The position numbers were made by a program, and so were the translations under genes. This document shows, piece after piece, positions 31,472-40,862 of a stretch of 64,000 nt of DNA. Each line of letters starts with the position of its first letter. Position 1 is the first letter of the stretch. The notes beneath the pieces were generated by a model that saw nothing but the letters and a program-made list of their open reading frames with translations, did no database searches and was not told the origin of the DNA. The DNA is from Asticcacaulis aquaticus. GTDB lineage: Bacteria; Pseudomonadota; Alphaproteobacteria; Caulobacterales; Caulobacteraceae. The DNA is taken from NCBI RefSeq assembly GCF_028550415.1, contig NZ_JAQQKX010000007.1, positions 1-64,000 of the forward strand. Reading direction: 5' to 3'.

Positions 31472-33838
31472 ATGCTGAAACGATACACCGTGGCCGTCGC
31501 CGCGCTGATGATGGCCGCTACCCACGCCATGGCCGCCGAAACCGTCGATTTCGATGCGAACTGGACCTTCGCCAAAGGCGATATCGAAGGCGCGGAAACC
31601 GTCAAAGGCGCGAATGCCGACTGGCAGAAAGTCAACCTGCCGCACGACTGGGCCATTGCCGGGCCGTTCGATAAAAACGCGGCGGCGACTGGCTCCGGCG
31701 GCTGGCTGCCGACGGGCGTCGCCTGGTATCGCAAGACCTTCACCCTGACGCCGGATCAAAAAGGCAAGCGCGTCTTCGTCGAGTTCGACGGCGTGATGGA
31801 GCGTTCGGGTGTATGGATCAACGGCATGCACGTCGGCCACCGCCCCAACGGCTATGCCAGTTTCCGTTACGAGATCACCGATCACCTGAAAGACGGCGAC
31901 AACGTCATCGCCGTGCGCGCTGATACCTCCGCGCAACCCGCTTCGCGCTGGTATGCGGGCGGCGGCGTCTATCGCCATGTGCGTCTGATCACCTCGGGCG
32001 ACGTCCATGTCGACACCTGGGGCTCCTACGTCACCACGCCGGCCATCGAGGCCAACCGCGCCACGGTGAAGATCGAAAGCGCCATCCTCAACCAGTCGAA
32101 ACCCGACCGCACGGCGCATCTGGACATCACCCTCAAAGGCCCCGACGGCAAGGTCGCGGGGACGTTCAGGGGCGCGACGATGACCCTGCCTGCGGGGCGT
32201 TCGGTGAAGCTGAATGCCGAGGGAACCCTCGATAATCCGAAGCGCTGGGACATCGGTCAGGGCAATCTCTACACCGCCGAAATCAAGGTGGTTGCCGATA
32301 ATGGGGAGGTGCTGGACACCGATCATCAGACCTTCGGCGTGCGTCAGATCGAGTTTCGCGCCGATAGCGGCTTCTGGATTAACGGCAAAAACGTCAAGCT
32401 GAAAGGCACCGCCATCCACGCCGACGGCGGCGCGTTCGGCATGGCCGTGCCGCTGAGCTTCTACGAACGCCGGCTCAAAGGCCTGCAAGCGCTCGGCGTC
32501 AACGCCATCCGCACCGCACACCATCCGTTCTCGCCGGAGTTCCTCGACCTCTGCGACCGCCTCGGCATCGTGGTGATGAACGAGGCCTTCGACATGTGGA
32601 CCGTGGCCAAGAGCCCCAAGGACTACCATCTGTTTTTCACCGACTGGTCGTCGCTGGACGCGCGCGATTTCGCCAAGCGCGACCGCAACCACGCCTCGGT
32701 GGTCATCTGGTCGATCGGCAACGAGATCCACGACACGCCCTACCCCATCGTCGCCAAGTCGATCCTGACGCGCCTGCAAAACATCTTCCACGAAGAAGAC
32801 CCGTCGCGTCCGGTGACCATGGCCCTGTTCCGTCCGAACACCAGCGGCGACTATCAGAACGGTCTGGCCGACCTGCTCGACGTGGTAGGGCAGAACTACC
32901 GCGAAAACGAACTGACTCAGGCCTCGAAAGACAAGCCAACGCGTAAGATCATCGGCACCGAAAACGGCAAGAACCGCTCGAACTGGCTGGCTGTCCGTGA
33001 CTATAAGCCCTATGCCGGGATGTTCCTGTGGACGGGTGCCGATTACCTTGGTGAAGCCGACCGCGCGGGCTGGCCGTTCATCTCCAACCCGTCGGGGCTG
33101 GTCGACCGCACCGACGTGGTCAAACCCATAGGCTGGGAGCGCGCCTCTTGGTGGGCAGACAGGCCGGTGGTGAAGATCGGCCGCCGCGTCACCGAGGTCA
33201 TCGATACGTCCGAGTTGCCGACCATGGTCGGTATCGCCATGCCGCAGCCCAAGGGCCCCGGCGTGCTCAATGACTGGACGCCCGATAAGGCCGACGCCCA
33301 CAGTGAAAAGGTCGAGATCGTCGCCAATACGCCGACGGTCGAGCTGTTCCTCAACGGCAAATCGCTGGGCAAGAAACCGAAGAATGCCGACGACAGCGCC
33401 ATCAAATACGACGTGCCGTTTACGGCCGGCACGATCAGCGTTGTCGGTTACGATGCCGCCGGTAAGGTCGTGGCGAAGGACGAACTGAAAACCGCCGGGG
33501 CACCGGTCGCGGTAAAGCTGGTCAGCGAGCAGACGGCGATTGCGCCGACCTTCGACGATATCGGTTATGTCCGCGTCGAGGTCGTCGATAAAAATGGCGT
33601 CCGCGTGCCGAACGCCGCGCAAAAGCTGACCGTCTCGGTCGAGGGCGCAGGGTCGCTGGCCGCTTTCGACAACGGCTCGCCAACGGATTCGACGGTGTTT
33701 TCATCGACGACGCGCAATGCGTGGAATGGTCGGGCGCTCGTCATGGTCCGCGCCACGCAAACCACCGGCAAGATCAAGGTCACCGTCTCCGGCGAGGGGA
33801 TCAAACCTGCGTCGGTGACACTGGATGCGAAGAAGTAA
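31472..33838 (+). CDS. Secreted GH2 beta-galactosidase-type glycoside hydrolase
   Basis: A 788-residue protein. ATG 31472 starts exactly at the signal peptide (MLKRYTVAVAALMMAATHAMAAE). The order of domains is: N-terminal sugar-binding jelly roll (NLPHDWAIAGPF), Ig-like domain, TIM barrel with acid/base E418 in WSIGNEIH and nucleophile E497 in IIGTENG, GMFLWTGADYLGE, then DUF4982-like and a C-terminal bacterial Ig domain (VEVVDKNGVRVPNAAQKLTVSVEGAGSL). GH2 enzymes of this layout cleave beta-galactosides or related glycans. First gene of a plus-strand glycan cluster. Confidence 0.92.
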   Translation: MLKRYTVAVAALMMAATHAMAAETVDFDANWTFAKGDIEGAETVKGANADWQKVNLPHDWAIAGPFDKNAAATGSGGWLPTGVAWYRKTFTLTPDQKGKRVFVEFDGVMERSGVWINGMHVGHRPNGYASFRYEITDHLKDGDNVIAVRADTSAQPASRWYAGGGVYRHVRLITSGDVHVDTWGSYVTTPAIEANRATVKIESAILNQSKPDRTAHLDITLKGPDGKVAGTFRGATMTLPAGRSVKLNAEGTLDNPKRWDIGQGNLYTAEIKVVADNGEVLDTDHQTFGVRQIEFRADSGFWINGKNVKLKGTAIHADGGAFGMAVPLSFYERRLKGLQALGVNAIRTAHHPFSPEFLDLCDRLGIVVMNEAFDMWTVAKSPKDYHLFFTDWSSLDARDFAKRDRNHASVVIWSIGNEIHDTPYPIVAKSILTRLQNIFHEEDPSRPVTMALFRPNTSGDYQNGLADLLDVVGQNYRENELTQASKDKPTRKIIGTENGKNRSNWLAVRDYKPYAGMFLWTGADYLGEADRAGWPFISNPSGLVDRTDVVKPIGWERASWWADRPVVKIGRRVTEVIDTSELPTMVGIAMPQPKGPGVLNDWTPDKADAHSEKVEIVANTPTVELFLNGKSLGKKPKNADDSAIKYDVPFTAGTISVVGYDAAGKVVAKDELKTAGAPVAVKLVSEQTAIAPTFDDIGYVRVEVVDKNGVRVPNAAQKLTVSVEGAGSLAAFDNGSPTDSTVFSSTTRNAWNGRALVMVRATQTTGKIKVTVSGEGIKPASVTLDAKK

Positions 33839-33849
33839 AAGCGTATTTC

Positions 33850-33871
33850 CCCTCTCCCTAAAGGGAGAGGG
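33850..33871. repeat. CCTCTCCCT/AGGGAGAGG palindrome between GH2 and GH39
   Basis: A 9-10-bp inverted repeat around AA in the 50-bp gap. The same palindrome is found at 38682, 57758 and 57876. Its right arm (GGGAGAGGGAG) lies about 20 bases before the GH39 start, too far to be its ribosome-binding site; AAAGGAAG is closer. Confidence 0.6.
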
Positions 33872-33888
33872 AGTTAAAGGAAGCATAG

Positions 33889-35553
33889 ATGCGCAAACTT
33901 CTCACCTTAACTGGGGCCCTCGTCGCCCTCGCCCTGCCTGCCGCCGCGCAGGAGTCCTTCCCCGTCACCATCACGGTCGATGCGGCGAAAACCACCGGGC
34001 CGCTCAAACCTGTCTGGCGCTTTTTCGGCGCCGACGAGCCCAACTACGCCACCATGAAGGACGGGCAGAAACTGCTTGGCCATCTGGGCGAACTGAAGCC
34101 GAAACAGGTCTATTTCCGCGCCCACAACCTGCTCAATACGGGCGACGGCACCGCCGCCTTCAAGTGGGGTTCGACCAACGCCTACACCGAGGACAAGGAC
34201 GGCAAGCCCGTCTATAACTGGATGATCACCGACATGATCATCGACTCCTATCTGGATCGTGGTGTCAGGCCTTATCTCCAGATCGGTTTCATGCCCGAAG
34301 CCCTGTCCTCAGCCCCGAAAGACATGCCCTATCGGCATTCGTGGCGACCCGGCTTCAGGTACGAACTGATCGAGGGCGGCTGGAACTACCCGCCGAACGA
34401 TTACAAAAAGTGGGAAGAGCTGGTCTATCAGTGGACCAAACACAACATCGAAAAATACGGCAGAGACGAAGTCCTGACCTGGTACTTCGAAGTGTGGAAC
34501 GAGCCCAACGGCCCCTCCTACTGGAAGGGGACGCCTGAAGAATTCTACAAGACGCACGACTACGCCATCGCCGGTGTGAAACGCGCCCTGCCCGAAGCCA
34601 GGGTCGGCGGCCCCGACGTCGCAGGCTCCGGCGGCACCTTTATGGACGGCTTCCTGAAACACGTGGTGTCAGGCACCAACTACGCGACGGGTCAGACCGG
34701 CACGCCGACCGACTTCCTAGCCTTCCACGCCAAGGGCAGCCCGAAGTTTGTGGATGGTCACGTCCAGATGGGCATGTGGAACCACCTCAAGGTCGTCGAT
34801 AACGGCTTCAAGAAGATCGCCGCGGTGCCGGAGCTGAAAAATGCCCCCATCGTCATCGGCGAGAGCGACCCGGAGGGCTGCGCCGCCTGTCCGGGCAAGG
34901 CCAACGGCTACCGCAACGGCACCATGTATTCGTCCTACACTGCGGCCTCGTTTGCGCGCATCTGGGAGTTGTCGGAGCGCCACAAGGTCAATCTGGAGGG
35001 CGTCCTGACCTGGGCCTTTACCTTCGAGGACCAGCCGTGGTTCGCCGGTTACCGGCAACTGGCCACCAATGGCATCGACCTGCCGGTGCTCAACGTCTTC
35101 CGCATGTACGCCAAGCTGGGGCCCGACGCGATTGCGGCCTCAAGCACGGGTCAGGTGCCGCTGGACGAGATGATCGAAAAGGTCACCGGCAAGAACGACG
35201 TCGGCGTCATGGCCACCAGAGATGGCACGAAAATCGCCGTCCTTGTCTGGCACTATAACGACAACGATCTGAGCGGCCCCGAGGCGAAGATCAACATCAA
35301 GCTGAACGGTCTGGGCAAGGCCAAAACGCGCACCGTGACGCAGTATCTCGTCGATCCGCAGACGGCCAATGCCTATACGACATGGCAGAAAATGGGATCG
35401 CCGCAATCGCCGGATCAGGATCAGTACAAGGTGCTTGAGGCCGCCTCTGTCATGCAACCGGTTGCCTTGCCCGCCCTGTCGGTTACAAAGGGCGCGGCGA
35501 CGCTCGACCTGACGCTTGTGAGGCAGGGTGTCACCCTGCTGATCATCGAGTAA
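33889..35553 (+). CDS. GH39 beta-xylosidase
   Basis: A 554-residue secreted enzyme (signal MRKLLTLTGALVALALPAAAQ) of glycoside hydrolase family 39. The acid/base is E205 in YFEVWNEPNG and the predicted nucleophile E325 in VIGESDPEG. PKQVYFRAHNLLNTGDG and the C-terminal beta-sandwich (ALPALSVTKGAATLDLTLVRQGVTLL) complete the fold. Caulobacter has a GH39 beta-xylosidase of this type, so release of xylose from xylooligosaccharides is the likely activity. It follows GH2 by 50 bp and precedes a lipoprotein hydrolase by 27 bp, consistent with one operon. Confidence 0.92.
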   Translation: MRKLLTLTGALVALALPAAAQESFPVTITVDAAKTTGPLKPVWRFFGADEPNYATMKDGQKLLGHLGELKPKQVYFRAHNLLNTGDGTAAFKWGSTNAYTEDKDGKPVYNWMITDMIIDSYLDRGVRPYLQIGFMPEALSSAPKDMPYRHSWRPGFRYELIEGGWNYPPNDYKKWEELVYQWTKHNIEKYGRDEVLTWYFEVWNEPNGPSYWKGTPEEFYKTHDYAIAGVKRALPEARVGGPDVAGSGGTFMDGFLKHVVSGTNYATGQTGTPTDFLAFHAKGSPKFVDGHVQMGMWNHLKVVDNGFKKIAAVPELKNAPIVIGESDPEGCAACPGKANGYRNGTMYSSYTAASFARIWELSERHKVNLEGVLTWAFTFEDQPWFAGYRQLATNGIDLPVLNVFRMYAKLGPDAIAASSTGQVPLDEMIEKVTGKNDVGVMATRDGTKIAVLVWHYNDNDLSGPEAKINIKLNGLGKAKTRTVTQYLVDPQTANAYTTWQKMGSPQSPDQDQYKVLEAASVMQPVALPALSVTKGAATLDLTLVRQGVTLLIIE

Positions 35554-35580
35554 GGCGGCCGTGACCGCCGGGGGAATGTC

Positions 35581-36360
35581 ATGAAACGTCTGATCTGCGC
35601 CACCTTGCTGGCCCTGTCGCTGACCGGCTGCGCGCCGGTGGTGCGCCAGCATATCTATTATCCGGAGCCGATGCCGTCCGCACTCGACTGGCGCGGGACG
35701 GAACCGCAGGCCGTCAGCGTCACCACCGCCGACGGCCTGACGATCAAGGGCTGGTACTACCCCGCCCGCGATAAGGCCAAGCCGCTGGTCGTCTTCTTTC
35801 ACGGTAATGGCGGCAATGGTTATTATGCCGCGCGCATGACCGCGCCCCTGACGCAAAACGGCAGCGGGCTTCTGGTCGCCGACTATCGTGGCTATGGCGG
35901 CAATCCGGGCAAGCCCAGCGAGACGGGTCTGCGTCAGGACGCGAAGGCCTTCATCGATCTGGGGCGCACCCTGCAACCCGGCGCACCGCTCTATCTGTTC
36001 GGCCACTCGCTCGGCGGCGCGGTGGCGCTCGATGCGGCGACGCGTGAGGATATCGCGGGCGTCATTACGCTCGGCACCTTCAGTTCGCTGTCCGACATGG
36101 CCCCGGCCTATGCGCGCGCGATTCTGCCCGACCGCTTCGACAACCGGCGCAATGTCACGCAGATCAAGGCCCCTCTGCTGCTGATCCACGGCACGGCCGA
36201 CCAGACCGTGCCGTTCAGCCAGGGCGAGGCCCTGCGCGACGCCGCCACGAAGGCCGGAACGCAGGTCCGATTCCTGAAACTTGACGGCGCGGGCCATCAG
36301 GTGGATTTCGTCAAACTCGCCCCGCTGGTCTGGGACACGCTCCAGCCAAAACCCAACTGA
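35581..36360 (+). CDS. Alpha/beta-hydrolase lipoprotein
   Basis: A 259-residue protein with lipobox LTGC (MKRLICATLLALSLTGCAP), so membrane-anchored. The hydrolase fold shows FFHGNGGNGYY (oxyanion strand), nucleophile S143 in FGHSLGG, acid D in IHGTADQTVP and H in GAGHQVDF. The closest general relatives are BEM46/YqkD-type esterase-like hydrolases. In this cluster it could remove acetyl or other esters from plant glycans, but no substrate is shown. ATG 35581 follows the GH39 stop by 27 bp. Confidence 0.85.
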   Translation: MKRLICATLLALSLTGCAPVVRQHIYYPEPMPSALDWRGTEPQAVSVTTADGLTIKGWYYPARDKAKPLVVFFHGNGGNGYYAARMTAPLTQNGSGLLVADYRGYGGNPGKPSETGLRQDAKAFIDLGRTLQPGAPLYLFGHSLGGAVALDAATREDIAGVITLGTFSSLSDMAPAYARAILPDRFDNRRNVTQIKAPLLLIHGTADQTVPFSQGEALRDAATKAGTQVRFLKLDGAGHQVDFVKLAPLVWDTLQPKPN

Positions 36361-36367
36361 GGACACT

Positions 36368-37567
36368 ATGCGCGCTCTCCTGTCAGCCCTGACCCTCTGC
36401 CTGCTGGCCACCACGTCGCACGCCGAGGTCGGCAAACGCTTCGCCCCCGAAAAGCGCATCACGGTCGACCGCGTCACCGGACGTACCCTGACGCTGCTGA
36501 CCTCCGGTGCGGTCGGCGACGCCAAGATCTACCAGACCCATCCGTCGTGGGCGCAGGACGGCACGCACATCGTCTTCCGCTCCAGCGAACGCGCCGGGTC
36601 GCCGCAGATCTTTGCGGTCAATGAAATCACCGGCGACATCGTGCAACTGACCGACGGGTCGGGCGTCGATATCGGCTCGATCAATGTCGCGCGGTTGACC
36701 AACACCGTCTATTACCTGCGCCGCGACGGCGAGACCCTAACGCTCAAGGTCATCGACCTGACGGCGCTGCTGGCTGACTCCGCCGCCGGAAAGCTGAAGC
36801 CCGAAGGCTACGAAAAGGTCATCGGCACCCTGCCGGCGGGCTTCATCAATGCCGGTGGGTTTACGCTGGATGCCGACGAAAAATCCGCCTATTTCGGCTT
36901 CGATCAGAAAAAGGCGCCGCCCCGGCCGCAGGGCGGTCCCGTGCCGCAGGTGCCGGGTGGCATTCTGGCCATGGACCTCGCCACCGGCAAGACGCGCGAG
37001 GTGATCAAATCCGACTTCCGTATGGGCCACGTTCAGGCCAATCCGCTCAAGCCGGGTGAAATCCTCTATTGCTGGGAAACCGGCGGCGACGCACCTCAGC
37101 GCATGTGGATCGTCAATGCCGATGGCACCGGCAACCGCGAAGTGTTCAAGGAGGCCTCAGACGATTGGGTAACCCATGAACAGTTCGCCGACGCCGATCA
37201 CGTCATCTTCAACCTGATGGGGCATACGCCGAAGCTGTCCGTGCGCCCGACCGGCCTGATGGTCGTCAATCTGCGCAACGGGACGGTCGAAAACCTCGGT
37301 CAGGTGCCGTTCACCTCGAAGGGCCGCAGCTTCTGGCACAACGGCGTCGCCTATGACGGCAGCTACGCCGCCGCCGACGACTTCAACGGCGACCTGTACC
37401 TGATCGATCGTAAGACCGGGGCGCGAACCCTGCTGTCGACCGGGCACTGGATGAAGCCCGACCACCTCCACCCCAGTTTCAGCGCCGACAATACGCGCCT
37501 TCTGGTGCAATCCGGCCTGCTCACCGACGGCAAGAAGCTGTCGCTGATCGTCGTTTCCATAAAATAA
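36368..37567 (+). CDS. Secreted beta-propeller resembling oligogalacturonate lyase (PL22-like)
   Basis: A 399-residue protein with a signal peptide (MRALLSALTLCLLATTSHA) from ATG 36368, eight bases after the esterase stop. The propeller blades include HPSWAQDGTHIVFRSSERAGSPQIFAVN. The segment MGHVQANPLKPGEILYCWETGGDAPQRMWIVNADGTGNREVF, then VTHEQF and a C-terminal HLHPSFSADNTRLLVQSG, parallels the GH...FCHEGP...RMWFINEDG...THEFW...HPHPSF pattern of family PL22. The H residues match metal ligands there; the Gln ligand is not evident. Pectin oligomer cleavage is therefore only possible. Confidence 0.7.
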   Translation: MRALLSALTLCLLATTSHAEVGKRFAPEKRITVDRVTGRTLTLLTSGAVGDAKIYQTHPSWAQDGTHIVFRSSERAGSPQIFAVNEITGDIVQLTDGSGVDIGSINVARLTNTVYYLRRDGETLTLKVIDLTALLADSAAGKLKPEGYEKVIGTLPAGFINAGGFTLDADEKSAYFGFDQKKAPPRPQGGPVPQVPGGILAMDLATGKTREVIKSDFRMGHVQANPLKPGEILYCWETGGDAPQRMWIVNADGTGNREVFKEASDDWVTHEQFADADHVIFNLMGHTPKLSVRPTGLMVVNLRNGTVENLGQVPFTSKGRSFWHNGVAYDGSYAAADDFNGDLYLIDRKTGARTLLSTGHWMKPDHLHPSFSADNTRLLVQSGLLTDGKKLSLIVVSIK

Positions 37568-37576
37568 GAGATATAC

Positions 37577-38353
37577 ATGCTGACCGATCTTAAAGGTAAA
37601 TCCGTCCTCGTTACCGGCGCCTCGTCGGGTATCGGCGCCGCCGTCGCCAAGGGCTTTGCCGCCTATGGCGCGCGCGTCGCCGTTCATTACTTCTCGAACG
37701 AAGCGGCGGCGAAGGCCGTCGTTGCCGAGATTGAGTCGGCGGGCAGCACGGCGGTACTGGTCAGGGCCGACCTGACCGATCCGAAAACCGCCAAAGGCAT
37801 GGTCGCGGAAGCCGCTGAAAAGCTGGGCGCGCTCGACATCCTCGTCAACAATGCCGGCAGCCTGTGCGGCCGTCGCCTGTTCATGGACCTTGATGATGAG
37901 CTTTACGACAACGTGATGAACCTCAATGTCCGTTCGGTGATCAATGCCTCTCAGGCGGCTGTGCCGCTGCTGGATGCAGCTTCTAAAGATTCGGGGGGTG
38001 GCGGGGTCATCATCAATGTCGGCTCCATCGCCGGTAACGACGGCGGCGGGCCGGGCTCGGGTCACTATGCCTGCGCCAAGGCCTATGTGCACAACCTGAC
38101 GCGCCACATGGCCCGCGACCTGGCCAAGCGCGGCATCCGCGTCAATGCCATAGCCCCCGGCGTCATCGGCACGCCGTTCCATGCGGCCACCCCCGCCGAA
38201 CGCATGGAAGCGATGAAAAACTCGACCCAGATGGGCCGCATCGGCACGCCCGAAGACTGCGTCGGGACGGTGCTCTATCTCGCCTCGGGCCAGATGAGTG
38301 GCTACGTCACGGGCCAGATCGTCCACATCAACGGCGGGCAGTATATGCCGTGA
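37577..38353 (+). CDS. SDR-family oxidoreductase
   Basis: A 258-residue classical short-chain dehydrogenase. Cofactor motif TGASSGIGAAV (residues about 14-24), NNAGS, and the active-site set S in INVGSIAG with Y-x-x-x-K in HYACAKAYV. A C-terminal GQIVHINGGQYMP closes the fold. It follows the PL22-like gene by nine bases and may oxidise or reduce a sugar acid (KduD-like) in the same pathway; substrate assignment is inference. Confidence 0.85.
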   Translation: MLTDLKGKSVLVTGASSGIGAAVAKGFAAYGARVAVHYFSNEAAAKAVVAEIESAGSTAVLVRADLTDPKTAKGMVAEAAEKLGALDILVNNAGSLCGRRLFMDLDDELYDNVMNLNVRSVINASQAAVPLLDAASKDSGGGGVIINVGSIAGNDGGGPGSGHYACAKAYVHNLTRHMARDLAKRGIRVNAIAPGVIGTPFHAATPAERMEAMKNSTQMGRIGTPEDCVGTVLYLASGQMSGYVTGQIVHINGGQYMP

Positions 38354-38394
38354 TTTGGGCCGTAACATATTGAGTCCTTACGGCGGACTCCCGA

Positions 38395-38435
38395 TCATGG
38401 AACGCAACTTCAATCGCGTAAGGAGCGTTCCATGA
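38395..38435 (+). promoter_or_regulatory. Inverted repeat sequestering a start codon
   Basis: TCATGGAACGC (38395-38405) is perfectly complementary to GCGTTCCATGA (38425-38435), which contains the ATG at 38432. The AAGGA ribosome-binding site lies in the 19-base loop. If the mRNA starts upstream of 38395, the start codon would be paired, suggesting translational control (for example a thermosensor) of the 78-residue protein. Confidence 0.5.
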
Positions 38436-38668
38436 CCGACATGTTTAACGACGAAGACCGCGTCGAACACGCTGAAAAAGGCCTCGGCACGGTAAAGCAC
38501 GATCCGGACGACACCGAACTGGTCGTGCCGCCGAAGGAAGAACGCAAGACCGGCCCGGACATGGTCTATGTCGTCTGGGACGACGACCGCTTCCCGGTCG
38601 GCAAGGTGCCCGTTGACGAACTTGAAAAGGTCCCCGACGCCACCGCCGCCATTTCAACGGGGGTGTAG
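38432..38668 (+). CDS. Small acidic protein of unknown function
   Basis: A 78-residue soluble protein rich in Asp and Glu in its first half (MTDMFNDEDRVEHAEKGLGTVKHDPDD), with a conserved-looking core KTGPDMVYVVWDDDRFPVGKVPVDEL that suggests one beta-hairpin. An AAGGAG site precedes the ATG. No family is recognised. The leader can fold so that its ATG is paired. It is followed by a palindromic repeat and converges with modC. Confidence 0.65.
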   Translation: MTDMFNDEDRVEHAEKGLGTVKHDPDDTELVVPPKEERKTGPDMVYVVWDDDRFPVGKVPVDELEKVPDATAAISTGV

Positions 38669-38681
38669 AGACTTTCCCTTT

Positions 38682-38702
38682 CCCTCTCCCTCAGGGAGAG
38701 GG
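38682..38702. repeat. Perfect CCCTCTCCCT/AGGGAGAGGG palindrome
   Basis: A 21-base palindrome with a single central base, between the small acidic gene and modC (convergent). One of at least four copies of this core in the window. Confidence 0.7.
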
Positions 38703-38704
38703 GG

Positions 38705-39394
38705 CTACCCTCCCAGCGCCTGTCGTGCCAGCGCCTCGATCTCCGCCTGCGACAAGCCCTCAAGCGACACTGCCGGGCGCTCGCTCAACCGCCCTTCCGA
38801 CAGATACAACACCCGCTCCGTCAGGCGCGAGACCTCCAGCGGATCATGGCTGACATAGATCACCGGCACCCGCGCCCCGACCACGCGAATAAACGGCAGT
38901 ATCTCCTGACGCGCAGTCTGATCGAGGCTCGACAAAGGCTCGTCCATCAGCAGCAGTTCCGGCCCCGACAATAGCGCCCTTGCCAGCGATACGCGTTGAC
39001 GCTCACCACCGGACAGCTTCGACACCGCGCGCGGCAATAGAGGTGCGATCTTCAGCAGATCGATAATTTCCGCCCGATCCACGGCTTTAGTGGCCCGTTT
39101 CACCGCGAAATCGAGATTGCCCTGCACCGACAGATGCGTAAACAGCGACGGCTCCTGAAACACATAACCGACGCCGCGTTTATGAACGAGTTCGAACCGC
39201 GTGGCGTCCTGCCAGACGCGCCCGCTGACCGTGACCTCGCCCGTCAGCCGATCCAGCCCGGCCATAGCCCGCAACAGCGTTGTCTTGCCAGAGCCCGAAC
39301 GCCCCATGATGGCGGTGATCCCCTCGCCCGGTGCGTTGAACGCCACATCGAGATCAAGATCGCCGACGCGACCGTTCAACGCTATCCGGATCAT
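38705..39394 (-). CDS. modC: Molybdate ABC transporter ATP-binding protein, short form
   Basis: A 229-residue ATPase that powers molybdate import with ModB and ModA. Motifs: Walker [19 protein letters not shown] loop YVFQEPSLF, signature [15 protein letters not shown], Walker [13 protein letters not shown] loop VSHDP. Classical ModC is about 350 residues with a C-terminal molybdate-sensing Mop domain; this one ends after the ATPase core, so feedback by that domain is absent. ATG 39394 overlaps the modB stop by 4 bp; last gene of modABC. Confidence 0.88.
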   Translation of the reverse strand: MIRIALNGRVGDLDLDVAFNAPGEGITAIMGRSGSGKTTLLRAMAGLDRLTGEVTVSGRVWQDATRFELVHKRGVGYVFQEPSLFTHLSVQGNLDFAVKRATKAVDRAEIIDLLKIAPLLPRAVSKLSGGERQRVSLARALLSGPELLLMDEPLSSLDQTARQEILPFIRVVGARVPVIYVSHDPLEVSRLTERVLYLSEGRLSERPAVSLEGLSQAEIEALARQALGG

Positions 39395-40068
39395 GGTCTG
39401 ATCCCCGCCGTGCGGGCGCTGAACCGGCGGTCGATGATTAGCATGGTCATCAGCACAACGAACGAAAACGCCATCAGTCCCCCGGAAATCAGATGCGCCT
39501 CAGCCCAGTTCAGTTGTTCGACGGCCTGATAGATGCGGATCGAAATGACCTCGGTCTGACCGGGGATCGAGCCGCCGATCATCAGCACCACGCCGAATTC
39601 GCCTATCGTATGGGCAAAGACCAGAATGGCCGCCGTCAGAAAGCCGCGCCGCGCCTGCGGCAGGGCGACACTGATAAAGGCATCCCATTTTGACGCGCGA
39701 AGCGTGGCCGCGACCTCCATCGGGCGCGATCCCATCGCCTCGAACGCGTTGCGGATCGGCTGCACCGCAAACGGCAGCGAATAGACCAGAGACCCGATGA
39801 CCAGACCGGTAAAGGTGAAGGCGAGCGTCCGCACCCCAAAGGGCTGCAACACCGCCATCAGAGGACTATTTGGCCCCAGCGCGACGAGCAGATAGAACCC
39901 CAGCACCGTCGGCGGCAAAACGATCGGCAGAGCCACCACAGCAGCCACCACGTCCTTGATCCAGCTTCCCTTTTGCGCCAACCACCACGCAATCGGCGTC
40001 GCTATGATCAGCAATACGGGCGTCGTCACGGCCGCCAGCAGAAGCGTGATCCAGATAGCCTCGATCAT
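39391..40068 (-). CDS. modB: Molybdate ABC transporter permease
   Basis: A 225-residue inner-membrane protein with about six helices and the EAA permease motif ([40 protein letters not shown]). The length and sequence ([28 protein letters not shown] at the N-terminus, [25 protein letters not shown] near the C-terminus) match ModB. It overlaps both modA and modC by 4 bp. Confidence 0.92.
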   Translation of the reverse strand: MIEAIWITLLLAAVTTPVLLIIATPIAWWLAQKGSWIKDVVAAVVALPIVLPPTVLGFYLLVALGPNSPLMAVLQPFGVRTLAFTFTGLVIGSLVYSLPFAVQPIRNAFEAMGSRPMEVAATLRASKWDAFISVALPQARRGFLTAAILVFAHTIGEFGVVLMIGGSIPGQTEVISIRIYQAVEQLNWAEAHLISGGLMAFSFVVLMTMLIIDRRFSARTAGIRP

Positions 40069-40808
40069 TTCAGATCGTAACCGGCGGCGCGGATGATTTT
40101 CACCGCTTCCGGCGATTTCAGGAACGCCAGATAGGCTTTGGCGGCAGGATTATTGGTCCCGGTCTTGAGCAGTACCACCTGCTGATCGATGGGCGTATAA
40201 TAGCTCTGCGGCACCAGCCACGACGAACCTTTTGTTGTTTTCGCCTGCGGAAGGGCGATAAAACCTATCTCCGCCGCGCCGGTCGAGACGAAGGTAAAGG
40301 CCTGAGCGATATTGCCGCCCTTGACGATCTTGGGCTGGAGCCTGTCGTACAGCCCCATCTTTTTCAGCGTTTCGACCGCCGCCACGCCATAGGGGGCCGC
40401 TGCCGGATCGGCGATGGCCAGCTTGTCGAATGGGCCTTTGGCCAGGATCGCGCCCTTGGCGTCCACCCGGTTGTCGGCGCTCCACAGAACCAGCTTGCCA
40501 TAGGCATAGACGAAACGCGACCCTGGCACGGTCAGACCGTCGGTCTCAAGCATCACCGGACGTTCGGCGTCGGCAGACAGGAACACTTCGAACGGCGCGC
40601 CATTGACGATCTGGGTATAGAACTGCCCCGACGCACCGAAGCTCTGGACGACCTTGTGGCCGGTCTTTTTCTCGAACGCGGTTGCGAGAATCTTGGCCGT
40701 GTCGGTGAAATTGGCAGCGACGGCGACCTTGACCTCGGCGGCGTGGGCTAATACCGGCGCGGCGAGAAGGGTCAGGGCGATGAGGAGCGAACGACGGACG
40801 GTTTGCAT
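40065..40808 (-). CDS. modA: Periplasmic molybdate-binding protein
   Basis: A 247-residue exported binding protein. ATG 40808 is chosen because it starts the signal peptide ([25 protein letters not shown]); the longer frame upstream runs through a palindromic repeat element and is not coding. The mature start [28 protein letters not shown] and the SADAERP and ILAKGPF segments are typical of ModA, and the oxyanion is bound by main-chain and Ser/Ala residues. First gene of the modABC operon. Confidence 0.92.
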   Translation of the reverse strand: MQTVRRSLLIALTLLAAPVLAHAAEVKVAVAANFTDTAKILATAFEKKTGHKVVQSFGASGQFYTQIVNGAPFEVFLSADAERPVMLETDGLTVPGSRFVYAYGKLVLWSADNRVDAKGAILAKGPFDKLAIADPAAAPYGVAAVETLKKMGLYDRLQPKIVKGGNIAQAFTFVSTGAAEIGFIALPQAKTTKGSSWLVPQSYYTPIDQQVVLLKTGTNNPAAKAYLAFLKSPEAVKIIRAAGYDLK

Positions 40809-40862
40809 GCTGAAAACCTTAACCGCCCATTCTTCTAATCGCAAGCTACAGCTGCCAATCTT

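Noticed and set aside
31415-33622. Long open frame of 735 codons antisense to the GH2 gene
   Set aside because: The composition (His-, Arg-, Asp-rich, no domain) is typical of antisense shadow frames in GC-rich genes; the plus strand has clear GH2 motifs.
38399-38429. ECF-sigma promoter (GGAAC ... CGTT) before the small acidic gene
   Set aside because: The spacing is 22 bases rather than the usual 15-17, and the ATG would lie within the CGTT region; the stem explanation fits better.
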